Made by a program: the position numbers and the translations under genes. Source: Phenylobacterium sp. J426 (lineage in GTDB: Bacteria; Pseudomonadota; Alphaproteobacteria; Caulobacterales; Caulobacteraceae). From it: a stretch of DNA of 64,000 bases. Below are positions 48,410 through 56,614 of this stretch, piece after piece; position 1 is the stretch's first letter, and each line of letters begins with the position of its first letter. The notes below the pieces were generated by a model. It was not told the DNA's origin. It searched no databases and saw nothing but the letters and a program-made list of their open reading frames with translations. The DNA lies in assembly GCF_024699945.1 (NCBI RefSeq), contig NZ_JAJOMY010000001.1, forward strand, positions 2,542,001-2,606,000, given 5' to 3'.

Positions 48410-49015
48410 TTACTTCATGCCGGCCTTGATCTGGTTCACCTTGTCGTGGTGGGCCTGGATCTTGGGCGCGGCCTTCTGGGCGAGCGCCTTCAGCTCGGCG
48501 TTGTCGCCGTTCTGGGCGTAGCCCGTCATCAGGGTGTGCGCCTCGGCGTGGGCGGCGTCCTGCTGGGCGATGTAGGCGCGGTCGAAGTCGGCGCCGTTGG
48601 CCGCCCGCAGGTTGTCGAGCATGCCCTTGCGGCGCTGGTCGAGCTCGGCGGGCGGGGTCATGTTGTTCTTGGCGAGGATGGCCTTCATCTCGTTCGACAT
48701 CGCCGTATGGTCGGTGACCATCTGCTTGCCGAAGGCCTTCACGTCGGCGGACTGACCCTTCTCCTGGGCCATCTTGCCGGCTTCGATCTCGTACATGTCG
48801 CTCATGGCGGCGTTGCCGACGAAGGCGTCGGTGGAGTTGGCGCCCATGGTCGAGGCCGAAACCTGGCCCACCGCGGCGCCGACGGCGTCCTGGGCGGCAT
48901 TGACCGGTTGGCTCTGGCCGGGGTTGGCTTCGTTGGTCGCGGCCTCCTGGCGGTTGCAGGCGGCGAGCGTGAGGGCCGAAAGCGCGGCGGCGCTGATCAA
49001 AAAGGCGCGTTTCAT
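48410..49015 (-). CDS. DUF4142 lipoprotein
   Basis: ATG 49015 gives 201 residues with a lipobox (LTLAAC), a polar linker, then the helical DUF4142 domain, a ferritin-like four-helix bundle: FVGNAAMSDMYEIEAGKMA, VKAFGKQMVTDHTAMSNEM, DFDRAYIAQQDAAHAEA, ALAQKAAPKIQAHHDKV. His and Glu residues repeat in the helices as in the family, where metal binding is suspected but unproven. It is probably periplasmic, anchored to a membrane. A strong terminator follows. Confidence 0.9.
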   Translation of the reverse strand: MKRAFLISAAALSALTLAACNRQEAATNEANPGQSQPVNAAQDAVGAAVGQVSASTMGANSTDAFVGNAAMSDMYEIEAGKMAQEKGQSADVKAFGKQMVTDHTAMSNEMKAILAKNNMTPPAELDQRRKGMLDNLRAANGADFDRAYIAQQDAAHAEAHTLMTGYAQNGDNAELKALAQKAAPKIQAHHDKVNQIKAGMK

Positions 49016-49056
49016 GGACGGCATCTCCCTATCCGTGTGGGAGGCGGAATGCCGCG

Positions 49057-50019
49057 CTACGGCCTTGGTTCCCGTACGAGGCTCGCCGCCGCGGGAATGA
49101 GGAAGAGCCGGCCGCCGTCGAGATCGAGCGCCATGCGGTAGCGGCGGAAGAGGCCTGAGCCCAGCAGGCCCGGCGGAATCGCCCCCTTGGCGCTCGGCGC
49201 ATAGATCTGCACGTCGACCCCGCGCAGGGTGAGCCCCGCAGCCTCCACCGTCTCTGCGCGCACCAGCTGGTCGAGGCTGATCCCGCCGAGGCTGACGGAG
49301 TGGGCGCTGTCGACCCTGCGCCCCGGCGCGAGCAGTCCGGCGCTGCGGGCCGCCTCGGTCGAGAGCGCAAGAACGCCGCTGGCGCCGGTGTCCACCAGGA
49401 CGTCGACCGGAGCGGACCCCTCGACGCTGACGGGCGTCATCGGCGCGCCCCCGACCAGCTTGAGCGCCACGGGCCGGGCGTCGGGCGGCGGCCGGTAGGC
49501 CTCGGGGCGGTGGAAGCGGACGCGGTCGCGCGGGAAATCGGCTTCCAGCACCAGCTCGCGCAGCACGTCGCGGCCGAGCAGCATGTGGAACTCGCGGCCG
49601 GTGGCGGCGGCGAGGCCGGCGATGTCCAGCACGGCCGCGCGCATGCCCTGCACGGCCAGCCCCTCGAGGGCGAGGTCGAAGCGGACGGTGTGGGTCAGGC
49701 TGGGCTGACCGCTGACGCCATAGGCCAGCATCGGCAGGGTCGCCGCCTGGGGGAGTTCGAGCGCCTGGGCGAGCGTCCGGTCGATGGCGGAGAACTGCGC
49801 GCCCGAGTCCACGACGATGCGCACCGGATGGCCCGCGGCGCGACCCTCGATCTCGATCAGCCGCGCGTCGCGGGGCAGCGGTATCCAGGGCGTGCTGGGC
49901 TCGGCGTCGAAGACCGTCCTCGGCGGCGGCCAGGGGATGCGATCGCGGACGAGCCACAGCGCCGCGCCGCCAGCAGCGAGCAGGCCCAGGCGCGAAAGAA
50001 GGACGCGGCGGGAGAACAC
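49057..50019 (-). CDS. Retropepsin-like aspartic protease, duplicated domain
   Basis: GTG 50019 after AGAGGTGA gives 320 residues. An N-terminal anchor (LLSRLGLLAAGGAALWLV) is followed by two retropepsin-like halves, each with an active-site triad: IVVDSGAQFS and VLVDTGASGVL. A matching hydrophobic-glycine motif occurs in the first half (FHMLLGRDVL) and the second (PPGLLGSGLF). Two lobes in one chain would let the enzyme work as a pseudo-dimer, unlike single-domain retropepsins that must dimerise. Expected to act in the periplasm. No partner is adjacent. Confidence 0.88.
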   Translation of the reverse strand: MFSRRVLLSRLGLLAAGGAALWLVRDRIPWPPPRTVFDAEPSTPWIPLPRDARLIEIEGRAAGHPVRIVVDSGAQFSAIDRTLAQALELPQAATLPMLAYGVSGQPSLTHTVRFDLALEGLAVQGMRAAVLDIAGLAAATGREFHMLLGRDVLRELVLEADFPRDRVRFHRPEAYRPPPDARPVALKLVGGAPMTPVSVEGSAPVDVLVDTGASGVLALSTEAARSAGLLAPGRRVDSAHSVSLGGISLDQLVRAETVEAAGLTLRGVDVQIYAPSAKGAIPPGLLGSGLFRRYRMALDLDGGRLFLIPAAASLVREPRP

Positions 50020-50133
50020 GCGTCACCTCTAGCCGGAAGCCGCGGGCGGAAGAAGGGCGCCGCTCATTTGCTGGAGGCTGGAACAGGCGCCCGGGCCCGG
50101 CCGTCTCCTGCAGGTCAACAGAAGGAGGCGACC

Positions 50134-50442
50134 ATGGGACAGGAAACCGGACGGCCAGATGGCGGCGAACGGACCCAGGAGAGCAGCCAATGGACGGCGC
50201 CCCAGGGGCAGCAGGAGGCTGGAGGGCAGGGTGAACGGATCGAAGGCACGCTGACCAACGGCGGCAGCCAGCCCGGCGAACGCAGCTTCGCCCCGCGCAC
50301 GCCGGGCCCCACGGCCTCGGAAGGCGAGGGCGGCGGCGCGATGAGCGGCCGCGGGCAGGAGGAGGGCGGCGAGGCGGCCTCGGGCCAGCAGGGCGACCAG
50401 GACAGACCGGACGCCGACTACGACGATCGCGGGTACGGCTGA
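50134..50442 (+). CDS. Hydrophilic Gly/Gln/Glu-rich disordered protein, 102 aa
   Basis: ATG 50134 follows the strong ribosome site AAGGAGG. The product has almost no hydrophobic residues; Gly, Gln, Glu, Ser, Pro and Asp dominate, and the end is DADYDDRGYG. It looks intrinsically disordered, like small hydrophilin or stress proteins. No family recognised. The good ribosome site supports it being a real gene. Confidence 0.65.
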   Translation: MGQETGRPDGGERTQESSQWTAPQGQQEAGGQGERIEGTLTNGGSQPGERSFAPRTPGPTASEGEGGGAMSGRGQEEGGEAASGQQGDQDRPDADYDDRGYG

Positions 50443-50543
50443 GGCGGAGATTCTTCAACCATCTCATCTAATTGTCGGAGGACGCCAACCCGCGGCAGTT
50501 TCGGGCTGCGCGGCGCAGGCCGGAGGCGGGGCGGGATGGCTAG

Positions 50544-51608
50544 CTACTGGGTCTGCAGTTCGTCGGCGCCGATGGCGTAGGCGCCGTCCAGCCAGGCCTC
50601 GATCTCGCGGGCGGCGGGGTGGTCGTGCTCCGCAAGCCGCTCCCGAAGCTTGCGCTTCAGGTCGTCGGACATGCCGTCGAGGCCGGAGTCCTGCAGGGCC
50701 AGCAGGTTGCGCTCGATCAGGGCGGCGAAGTCGTCGCCCAGCACCTGCCGCGCGGCGCGGCGGAAGCTCGCGGCATAGGCGTAGGCCGCGCCGTCGCGGT
50801 AGCTGTCGACGAGGGTCAGCGCGGGGATGCGGCTGAGGACCGCCTGGGACGCAGTGTTGATCGCGTGCGCGGCCAGGTGCCCGCCGATCTCGGCCGGGCG
50901 GCCGGTGAAGGCCCGCAGGTGCAGGAAGCGGCTCATTCGCGGGCCATCGTTGACCGGGTAGTTGTCCCACAGGAACGGCTTGCGGCGCAGCTGGCCGGCG
51001 ACGCGTTCGAGGTGGGCGGGCATGATCTGCAGGCTGCACACCTCCTCGCCGGTCCACATGACGTCGATGGCGGGGTCGAGCCCTGCGCCCAGGTCGTCGA
51101 GATAGTTCGCGGGCCGCTGGCCGAACACGCGGTCCAGCACGCCGTCGTCGGAATAGTAGCTGGGGCAGGCGATCAGGCGGGCGTCGGGCACGCGCCCGGC
51201 GATCCAGTGGACGATCTCGACCTGGCTGGCCGCGAGGTCCGGCAGGTCGCCGCGCATGTCGTCGAAGAAGACGCCGAGGTCGTCGAGACCGAGGCTGGCG
51301 AGCTGGTCCAGCTTGGCGGCGAGCGCCGCCTTCGAAGCCTGGTCGAAGTCGCGGTAGAGCTCATAGGGGCTCAAGCCCACGCCGAAGCGGACGCCCACGT
51401 CGCGGCAGACGGCGGCGAAGTCGGCCAGCCGCCGCAGGTCGGCCTCCGCATACGGCTCACGCCAGCGTTTGCGCAGGAAGGCGTCGGCCTTCGGGGCATA
51501 GAGGTAGAAGCCGTAGCCGGCGGGCGCGAGCGCCCGAACCATCTCGGCGCGCTCCTCCCACGAATAGGGGCGGCCGAAGAAGCCTTCGATGATTCCGAGC
51601 GGCGGCAT
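50544..51608 (-). CDS. GH84-like beta-N-acetylhexosaminidase
   Basis: The product is 354 residues, a TIM barrel of the NagJ/O-GlcNAcase family (GH84): GIIEGFFGRPYSWEER at the N-terminus, YLYAPKAD, the catalytic adjacent aspartates Asp116 and Asp117 in GVFFDDM, and MWTGEEVCS with WDNYPVNDGPRM later in the barrel. These enzymes remove N-acetylglucosamine by substrate-assisted catalysis. There is no signal peptide, so cytoplasmic action on recycled cell-wall or imported amino sugar is likely. It is divergent from the reductase gene at 51683. Confidence 0.92.
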   Translation of the reverse strand: MPPLGIIEGFFGRPYSWEERAEMVRALAPAGYGFYLYAPKADAFLRKRWREPYAEADLRRLADFAAVCRDVGVRFGVGLSPYELYRDFDQASKAALAAKLDQLASLGLDDLGVFFDDMRGDLPDLAASQVEIVHWIAGRVPDARLIACPSYYSDDGVLDRVFGQRPANYLDDLGAGLDPAIDVMWTGEEVCSLQIMPAHLERVAGQLRRKPFLWDNYPVNDGPRMSRFLHLRAFTGRPAEIGGHLAAHAINTASQAVLSRIPALTLVDSYRDGAAYAYAASFRRAARQVLGDDFAALIERNLLALQDSGLDGMSDDLKRKLRERLAEHDHPAAREIEAWLDGAYAIGADELQTQ

Positions 51609-51682
51609 CGTGGGACCATAAGCCGACGATTGCTGTAACGACGTAAATTCGTAAGGTCGCGCGTCAACACGAGGGACGCCCG

Positions 51683-52840
51683 ATGAACGCCAACGCCGAG
51701 TTCGACCTGATCGTCTATGGAGCCAGCGGCTATACCGGCCGACTGGTGGCCGAGCACCTGGCGCAGCGCTACGGAGTCGGCGGCGAGGTGAAGTGGGCCA
51801 TGGCCGGCCGGTCGGCCGAGAAGCTGGCCCAGGTGCGTGACGAGATCGGCGCGCCGAAGGACACGCCGCTGGTGGTGGCCGATGCCGCCGACCCGGCCTC
51901 GGTGCGGGAGATGGTGCGTCGGGCCAAGGCGGTGGTGACGACCGTCGGCCCTTATCAGCTGTACGGCTCGGACCTGGTGGCGGCCTGCGCGGAAGCCGGG
52001 ACCGACTACCTCGACCTGTGCGGCGAGCCCAACTGGATGCGCAAGATGATCGATGCGCACGACGCCACGGCCAAGCAGACGGGCGCGCGCATCCTGTTCT
52101 CGTGCGGCTTCGACTCGATCCCCTTCGAGCTGGGCGTCTATTTCGTGCAGGAGGCGGCCAAGAAGACGCTGGGCGCGCCGGCCCGGCACGTGAAGGGCCG
52201 GGTGCGGAAGATCCAGGGCGGGCTGTCGGGCGGCACCGCGGCGAGCGGCAAGGCGACCATGGAGGCCCTGCAGAAGGATCCGTCGCAGATGGCGGTGATG
52301 ATGAGCCCCTTCGGGCTGACCCCAGGCTTCGAGGGGCCGGCCCAGCCGCCGGGCATGTCGCCCGAGGAAGACCCGGACGTCGGGCCCGTGGCGCCGTTCA
52401 TGATGGCGGTGATCAACACCAAGAACGTTCACCGCTCGAACCTCTTGATGGGACACGCCTACGGCAAGGACTTCGTCTACGACGAGATGGCCATGGGCGG
52501 GCCGGGCGGCCCGGCGACCTTCACCGACCTGGGCTCGATCCCGGGCGGCGGGCCGAAGCCCGGCGAGGGCCCGACCAAGGCGGAGCGCGAGAGCGGCTTC
52601 TACGACCTGCTGTTCATCGCCCGCGCCGACGACGGTCGGCAGGTGCGAGCCGCGGTGAAGGGCGACAAGGACCCGGGCTATGGCTCCACTTCGAAGATGC
52701 TGGCCGAAACCGCCATTGCGCTGGTCAACGCGCCCGACGTGCCGGGCGGCGTCTGGACGCCCGGCGCGGCCCTGCAGGGTCGTCTCGTGGACCGGCTCTC
52801 GCAGAACGCGGGGCTGACTTTCGAGGTCGAAGCCGCTTAA
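51683..52840 (+). CDS. Saccharopine dehydrogenase-like NAD(P) reductase
   Basis: The product is 385 residues. The Rossmann motif VYGASGYTGRLVAEHL at residues about 11-26 and the later TVGPYQLYG and YLDLCGEPNW place it in the saccharopine dehydrogenase-like family that includes mycobacterial trans-acting enoyl reductases and eukaryotic SCCPDH. CGFDSIPFELG is a further family hallmark. Its substrate in Gram-negative bacteria is not settled. Cytoplasmic, possibly membrane-associated. The PfkB kinase gene starts 11 bases after its stop, so the two probably form an operon. Confidence 0.9.
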   Translation: MNANAEFDLIVYGASGYTGRLVAEHLAQRYGVGGEVKWAMAGRSAEKLAQVRDEIGAPKDTPLVVADAADPASVREMVRRAKAVVTTVGPYQLYGSDLVAACAEAGTDYLDLCGEPNWMRKMIDAHDATAKQTGARILFSCGFDSIPFELGVYFVQEAAKKTLGAPARHVKGRVRKIQGGLSGGTAASGKATMEALQKDPSQMAVMMSPFGLTPGFEGPAQPPGMSPEEDPDVGPVAPFMMAVINTKNVHRSNLLMGHAYGKDFVYDEMAMGGPGGPATFTDLGSIPGGGPKPGEGPTKAERESGFYDLLFIARADDGRQVRAAVKGDKDPGYGSTSKMLAETAIALVNAPDVPGGVWTPGAALQGRLVDRLSQNAGLTFEVEAA

Positions 52841-52851
52841 AGACGCAGCCC

Positions 52852-53746
52852 ATGGGGCGCGTGATCTCGATCGGCGAAGTGATGGTGGAGCTCAGCCTGG
52901 CCGGCGCCGGCCAGGGGGCTTTGGGCTATGCAGGCGACACCTACAACACCGCGGTCTATCTCGCGCGACTGGGCCACGACGTGGCCTATGCGACCGTGCT
53001 GGGCGGGGACGATCCGTTCAGCGGCGGGATCGTCGAGGCCATGGCCGCCGAGGGCCTCGACGCGGGCCTGATCCGGCGGGTCGAGGGCCGCGTGCCGGGG
53101 CTCTATGCGATCGAGCGGGATGCGAACGGCGAGCGGCGGTTCTTCTACTGGCGCGGCGAGGCGCCGGTGCGGCAGTTCGCCGAACTGGCCGATCAGGCGG
53201 CGTTGGGCGCAGCGGCGAAGGCTGCGGACCTGACCTACTTCTCGGCCATCACGCTCGCGGTGGTCGGCGAGTCGGGCCGGACGCGGCTGGCGGAACTCGC
53301 GGGCGAGGCCAAGGCTGTCGGTTTTGACCTCAACTATCGGGCGCGGCTATGGCCGGACGCGGAAACGGCGCGAGCGGCGATCGAGCAGGCGGCGGGCAAG
53401 GCGCGCTTCGTCTCGGCCAGCGCCGAGGACCTGGACGCCCTGGGGCTCGGAGACGAGGCGCCTGAGCGCTGGGCGGCGGCCGGCGCCGAGGTGGTGCATC
53501 GCCAGCACGACCATTCGCTGCGCGTCCTGACGCCTGATGCAGAGCCGCTGCGGATCGCGCCCGGGGCGACGGTGAAGCCCAAGGACACCACGGGGGGCTG
53601 GCGACAGCTTCAACGCGGGCTATCTGGCGGCGCGGTTGGACGGCGCGTCTCCCGAAGACGCGGTGGCGGCGGGCCGCAGGCTGGCGGGCCTGGTCGTGCA
53701 GCACATCGGGGCGATCGTCCCGCGCGAGGCGATGCCTGTCGCTTGA
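52852..53746 (+). CDS. PfkB-family sugar kinase, probably 2-keto-3-deoxygluconate kinase (apparent +1 frameshift)
   Basis: ATG 52852 starts a ribokinase-fold protein: ISIGEVMVELS, the first PfkB signature near GGDDPFSGG, a 2-keto-3-deoxygluconate-kinase-like lid (GLYAIERD and FFYWRGEAP), and FDLNYRARLW. The frame fails at six G (53592-53597), within the most conserved motif. Removing one G restores DTTGAGDSFNAGYLAARL with the catalytic Asp and anion hole. The repaired length is 297 residues. A real frameshift here would kill the enzyme, which argues for a sequencing insertion. FFYWR favours KdgK over fructokinase, but no other Entner-Doudoroff gene is near. Confidence 0.85.
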
Positions 53747-53815
53747 GGTCCCCCCGGCGGGCCTGACGGATGAGGCCGCCCGGCGCGAACCGGACGGCCT
53801 GCAAGTTCGACACGC

Positions 53816-53917
53816 CTATGGCCAGAAGTCCATCAGTCGGGACCCCAGGCCTAAGACCAGGATCCAGAAGATCACGACCGCAGCCAGGGGTAGAACCCTG
53901 TCCCAGCGGATGCGCAT
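53816..53917 (-). CDS. 33-aa membrane micropeptide
   Basis: ATG 53917 follows GAGGGACGAA at good spacing. The peptide begins MRIRWDRVLPLAAVV and has one hydrophobic segment ending SRLMDFWP. It resembles the peptide encoded at 36146-36247 in length, basic RW-RV start and single span. The ribosome site makes this the better supported of the two. Confidence 0.58.
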   Translation of the reverse strand: MRIRWDRVLPLAAVVIFWILVLGLGSRLMDFWP

Positions 53918-53953
53918 TTCGTCCCTCAAGTGCGCTCCCCCACAACGCAGGGT

Positions 53954-53968
53954 GGCGGAAATTCCGCC
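53954..53968. promoter_or_regulatory. Inverted repeat GGCGGAA-A-TTCCGCC
   Basis: A perfect 7-base inverted repeat around one A, embedded in a larger imperfect GCAGGG/CCCTGC stem, lies between the leftward micropeptide gene and the rightward membrane protein gene. It is a candidate operator or a structured leader. Confidence 0.4.
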
Positions 53969-54032
53969 CTGCGGCAACAGCCCTGCGGTAGAATCCCTTA
54001 CATCACAGCATCTTGCGTCGACTACCCGCCAT

Positions 54033-54046
54033 TTGAGAAGGATCAA
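54033..54046. promoter_or_regulatory. FNR/FixK-type box
   Basis: TTGAGAAGGATCAA is a perfect TTGA-N6-TCAA site, 33 bases before the ATG of the 74-residue membrane protein. This is the consensus of FNR and FixK proteins that act under low oxygen. Confidence 0.55.
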
Positions 54047-54079
54047 GGCGGCGTGGACGTCGGCCCGGGAAGATGCCGC

Positions 54080-54304
54080 ATGGGCGAGACACGGCGCATT
54101 GGTTGGAAGCGAGCTGTCGGCGGGGCGGTTCTGGCGCTCGCGGGCTCTGCCGCCCTCACCTGGATGGTCTGGGCCATGTCGACGTCCGACGCCTGGGCCA
54201 TGCGGCTGGGCCTCGCGCCCGCGGCGGTCTATTCGGCAGTGGCCCAGGCGATGGTGTTCTCCGGCGTCGCCCTGATGTGGAGCGCCTTCCGGGCCGGCCG
54301 CTAG
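54080..54304 (+). CDS. Two-span small membrane protein, 74 aa
   Basis: ATG 54080 gives a basic N-terminus, a first span (GAVLALAGSAALTWMVWAM) and a second (AVYSAVAQAMVFSGVALMW), with a short AFRAGR tail. The frame continues upstream, but only this start gives a sensible membrane protein. No family recognised. The FNR/FixK-type box upstream suggests low-oxygen expression. Its stop is one base from the stop of the converging radC remnant. Confidence 0.65.
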   Translation: MGETRRIGWKRAVGGAVLALAGSAALTWMVWAMSTSDAWAMRLGLAPAAVYSAVAQAMVFSGVALMWSAFRAGR

Positions 54305-54305
54305 C

Positions 54306-54578
54306 TCAGATCAGGCCCAGCGCCTTGAGGCTCGCCGTGCCGTTCCGGCCGACGACCAGATGATCATGCACGGCGATGCGCAGCACGCGGGCGGCGTCCA
54401 CCACCTGGCGGGTCATGTCCACGTCGGCCGTCGACGGCTGCGGGTCGCCCGAAGGGTGGTTGTGGACCAGGATCAGCGCGCTGGCCGAGAGCTCCAGCGC
54501 CCGTCGGGCGACCTCCCGCGGATAGACCGGCGCATGGTCGACGGTGCCCCGGTTCATCACCTCGTCGGCGATGAGCCG
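54306..54578 (-). pseudogene. radC: radC 3' fragment, cut by the integrated element
   Basis: The C-terminal 90 residues of a RadC/JAB-domain protein are intact: [20 protein letters not shown], then the metal-binding JAB motif [16 protein letters not shown] and the C-terminal [10 protein letters not shown]. Just before RLIADE the frame meets a TGA (54579-54581) and homology ends, so the 5' two-thirds of radC are missing here. An integrase gene begins 80 bases beyond. The rest of radC is expected at the far end of the element, outside the window. The remaining ATGs could still yield a truncated JAB protein. Confidence 0.85.
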
Positions 54579-54656
54579 TCAGAAAAAGCCGCGCAATGTC
54601 AGTGGGTTGTAAGATCGTCCGACCGGAAAGTCAGACGGCCGTCAGACTCTCGGCCT
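54577..54656. other. Attachment-site region between radC and the integrase gene
   Basis: The att core must be at or near 54570-54580, where radC homology stops. The 80 bases beyond carry three GTCAGA words (54578, 54632 and 54641), two of them in the longer word CCGTCAGA, which could be integrase arm-type sites. The core cannot be defined without the other end. Confidence 0.5.
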
Positions 54657-55811
54657 CTAGCTGTTCACGATGCCGCGCTTGCGCTGCGCGTTTTCGGCCA
54701 CCTTCGTATCCCGCGGGAGGTAGTGGCTGAGGATGTTGTGGACCGACGCCAGCGTGTGTCCGGTGATGCTCGCGATCTCCGGGATCGTCGCGTCGTGCCG
54801 GGCGAGTTGGACGACGCAGGAGTGCCGCAGCCACTTCATTTTCAGAGCCCGGCCGCCGGCCGCCACTACGTCGTCTCGGATCGGCTCGAACACGCGCACT
54901 AGGCGCTCTGCGGTGTAGGCCTTGCCGGTGCTCTCATCCCGGAAGACGAACATCTGCCCGTCTCCCTGCTCGTCGAGCATCTCGCGCAAGGCGTCCGAGA
55001 CACGGATTTCGACCTCGGCTCCGGTCTTTGACTGCGCGAACTTGAACACGCCGTCGCGATACTCGGCGCCGGCGCGGAAGCTCCTGGCGTCGGTGACGCG
55101 CTGGCCGATCTCCCACAGCATCAGGATCATGACTGCGATGCTCGGGCGCCCCCGCTTCTTGGCCGCGGCGACATAGGCGTCGACGTCGGACTGCTCCCAG
55201 ATCAGCGCCTTGGCCGTTGGCACCTTGACCTTGACGGTCGCGCAGGGGTTGTCTGTCCGCCAGCCGAGCCCGATCGCGTAGTTCATCAGGATCCGCAGCA
55301 CCTTCAGCGTGTGCTTCTTGGTGGTCGGCTTGTCGTTGAAGAACGACAGGAAGGCCTTCACGTCGACGACGGAGAGGTGTGTCGGATCCGGGTGGCCGGC
55401 GGCCTCGGAGAGGGCCAGGACGTTGCGGATATACGCCTTGTAGCTCTGCACCGATGCCGGCTTGAGCACCTTCCACTCGTCGCTTGCCTGCCACGCGCGG
55501 ACCAGCACCTTCATGCTGCGGTCGGGCTCCTTGACGATCCCGCGCCGCTCGCGCTGCAGCTTCTCGTAGAGAGCCTTAGCGTCCTGCTGGATGCGCCGGA
55601 CCTCGTCCGCGTCAGCGAGGTTGCCGGCGCGCGGTTCCTTGATCGGAAGCGGGATCGTCGCCGACCAGCCGGAGGGCCGGAGCCTGGGCGGCACCTCGAA
55701 CAGCACGCGATGCGTCCCGTCCGCGCGAGGGCGGAGCGTTACGAACTTGCCGAGCTCTAGCTTGACGGAAGGCATCGGGATCGACGGCCCAGGCTGATTT
55801 CGGCGCATCAT
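54657..55811 (-). CDS. int: Tyrosine recombinase (phage integrase)
   Basis: The product is 384 residues. A core-binding SAM-like domain lies at about 95-185 (SVQSYKAYIRNVLALSE), and the catalytic domain follows: first Arg in IGQRVTDARSF, Lys in SKTGAEV, second Arg (about 329) in WLRHSC, His (about 352) in ITGHTLASV and the nucleophile Tyr (about 364) in ILSHYLPRD. The usual His of the HxxR box is Lys here. ATG 55811 overlaps the preceding gene; a later start at MPSVKLELG is also possible. It lies next to the radC break and should catalyse integration there. It is last in the leftward operon. Confidence 0.93.
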   Translation of the reverse strand: MMRRNQPGPSIPMPSVKLELGKFVTLRPRADGTHRVLFEVPPRLRPSGWSATIPLPIKEPRAGNLADADEVRRIQQDAKALYEKLQRERRGIVKEPDRSMKVLVRAWQASDEWKVLKPASVQSYKAYIRNVLALSEAAGHPDPTHLSVVDVKAFLSFFNDKPTTKKHTLKVLRILMNYAIGLGWRTDNPCATVKVKVPTAKALIWEQSDVDAYVAAAKKRGRPSIAVMILMLWEIGQRVTDARSFRAGAEYRDGVFKFAQSKTGAEVEIRVSDALREMLDEQGDGQMFVFRDESTGKAYTAERLVRVFEPIRDDVVAAGGRALKMKWLRHSCVVQLARHDATIPEIASITGHTLASVHNILSHYLPRDTKVAENAQRKRGIVNS

Positions 55812-56005
55812 TCTTTATCCCGAGGGCTTTGAGAACATCGTCGCGGGCGAAAAGCGGGGATCGGCCGCGGTCGCAGGGGGGTGAGGTCGAGGGCGCCCGA
55901 CTTGATCCTCCGCCAGAGCGTCACGGAGCTGATGCGCGCGAGCTCGCACACCTCTGCCGTCGTGAGGCGCAGGGGGAGGTTGTTCAGGTCGAGCGCCGGG
56001 CTCAT
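55808..56005 (-). CDS. AlpA/MerR-like excisionase (apparent +1 frameshift)
   Basis: ATG 56005 follows AGGAGGGATGAGGG. The first 40 residues are a winged-helix AlpA-type domain (LRLTTAEVCELARISSVTLWRRIKSG). After ALDLTP the raw frame turns into an Arg/Pro-rich tail. At six G (55876-55881) removing one base instead gives CDRGRSPLFARDDVLKALGI, the expected wing of this family, so the insertion is probably artefactual. The repaired frame would run on into the start of int, so its true end is uncertain; the given coordinates are those of the raw frame. It is likely the recombination directionality factor for int. Confidence 0.75.
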   Translation of the reverse strand: MSPALDLNNLPLRLTTAEVCELARISSVTLWRRIKSGALDLTPLRPRPIPAFRPRRCSQSPRDKE

Positions 56006-56145
56006 CCCTCATCCCTCCTGAGAGAAGATAAGGGTGAAGAGTTTGTATTACCTACCGCTGGGCTTGTCTGGCTCTGAGCCGTAAGCTTCGCGGCGGCCTC
56101 GGAACTGGCGGTGCTGTCTGCGGATGGCGCGGGTGTTTCAGGCAT
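56002..56145 (-). CDS. 47-aa Ser/Ala-rich coupled peptide
   Basis: ATG 56145 lies inside the end of the preceding gene and the TGA overlaps the AlpA-like start. The product (MPETPAPSADSTASSEAAAK and on) is polar and low-complexity, and its 3' end contains the ribosome site of the AlpA-like gene. It may serve mainly to couple translation. Support is positional. Confidence 0.45.
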   Translation of the reverse strand: MPETPAPSADSTASSEAAAKLTAQSQTSPAVGNTNSSPLSSLRRDEG

Positions 56146-56614
56146 CGCGCGGCCCCTCGATCATCAGGTGCTGCGGCATGTGGCCGAGACGGTAGGCCTC
56201 CTCGATCTGCGGCTTGGCCCACTCGCCCATGGTCGAGCCATCCGGCAGGACCGTGTGCGCAAGGAACTCATCCTCGACGGTCGTGATACCCGCGCTCACC
56301 GCCTCGAGTTTGGCCTTGATGACCAGGGCAAGCGCACGCCACCGCTGGCGGCAAGCCTGCTCCCAGGCGCGCTCGGCTTCGGCGGCAGTCCGCGGCAGCC
56401 CCTTGGCCGGTGTGTGGGTGAACTCCCTCGCCTGGGGATCGGGTAGGGGCAGGATGAACTTGATGTGGCGACCGCTCAGCGTGAACATGATCGCCGCGCC
56501 TCGCGCGTTCGTCACATAGCCGAACTGATCAGCCTTATAGCGGCGCAGCGTCGTCTCGATCTCGGCGCGGCTGCGGTCGGTTGAAACCGACGTGTCGGCG
56601 GCATAGCGGCTCAA
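56138..56614 (-). CDS. Conserved phage protein of unknown function, 158 aa
   Basis: TTG 56614 follows GGAGGAAG and overlaps the TGA of the ribbon-helix-helix gene; the frame is open slightly further but without a better start. The product has an N-terminal RAEIETTLRRYKADQFGYV segment, a beta-rich middle (AAIMFTLSGRHIKFILPLP) and a helical C-terminal half with AWEQACRQRWRALALVIKAKLEAV and a final MGEWAKPQIEEAY. I recognise the pattern as one seen in many prophages, without a known role. Confidence 0.75.
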   Translation of the reverse strand: MSRYAADTSVSTDRSRAEIETTLRRYKADQFGYVTNARGAAIMFTLSGRHIKFILPLPDPQAREFTHTPAKGLPRTAAEAERAWEQACRQRWRALALVIKAKLEAVSAGITTVEDEFLAHTVLPDGSTMGEWAKPQIEEAYRLGHMPQHLMIEGPRDA

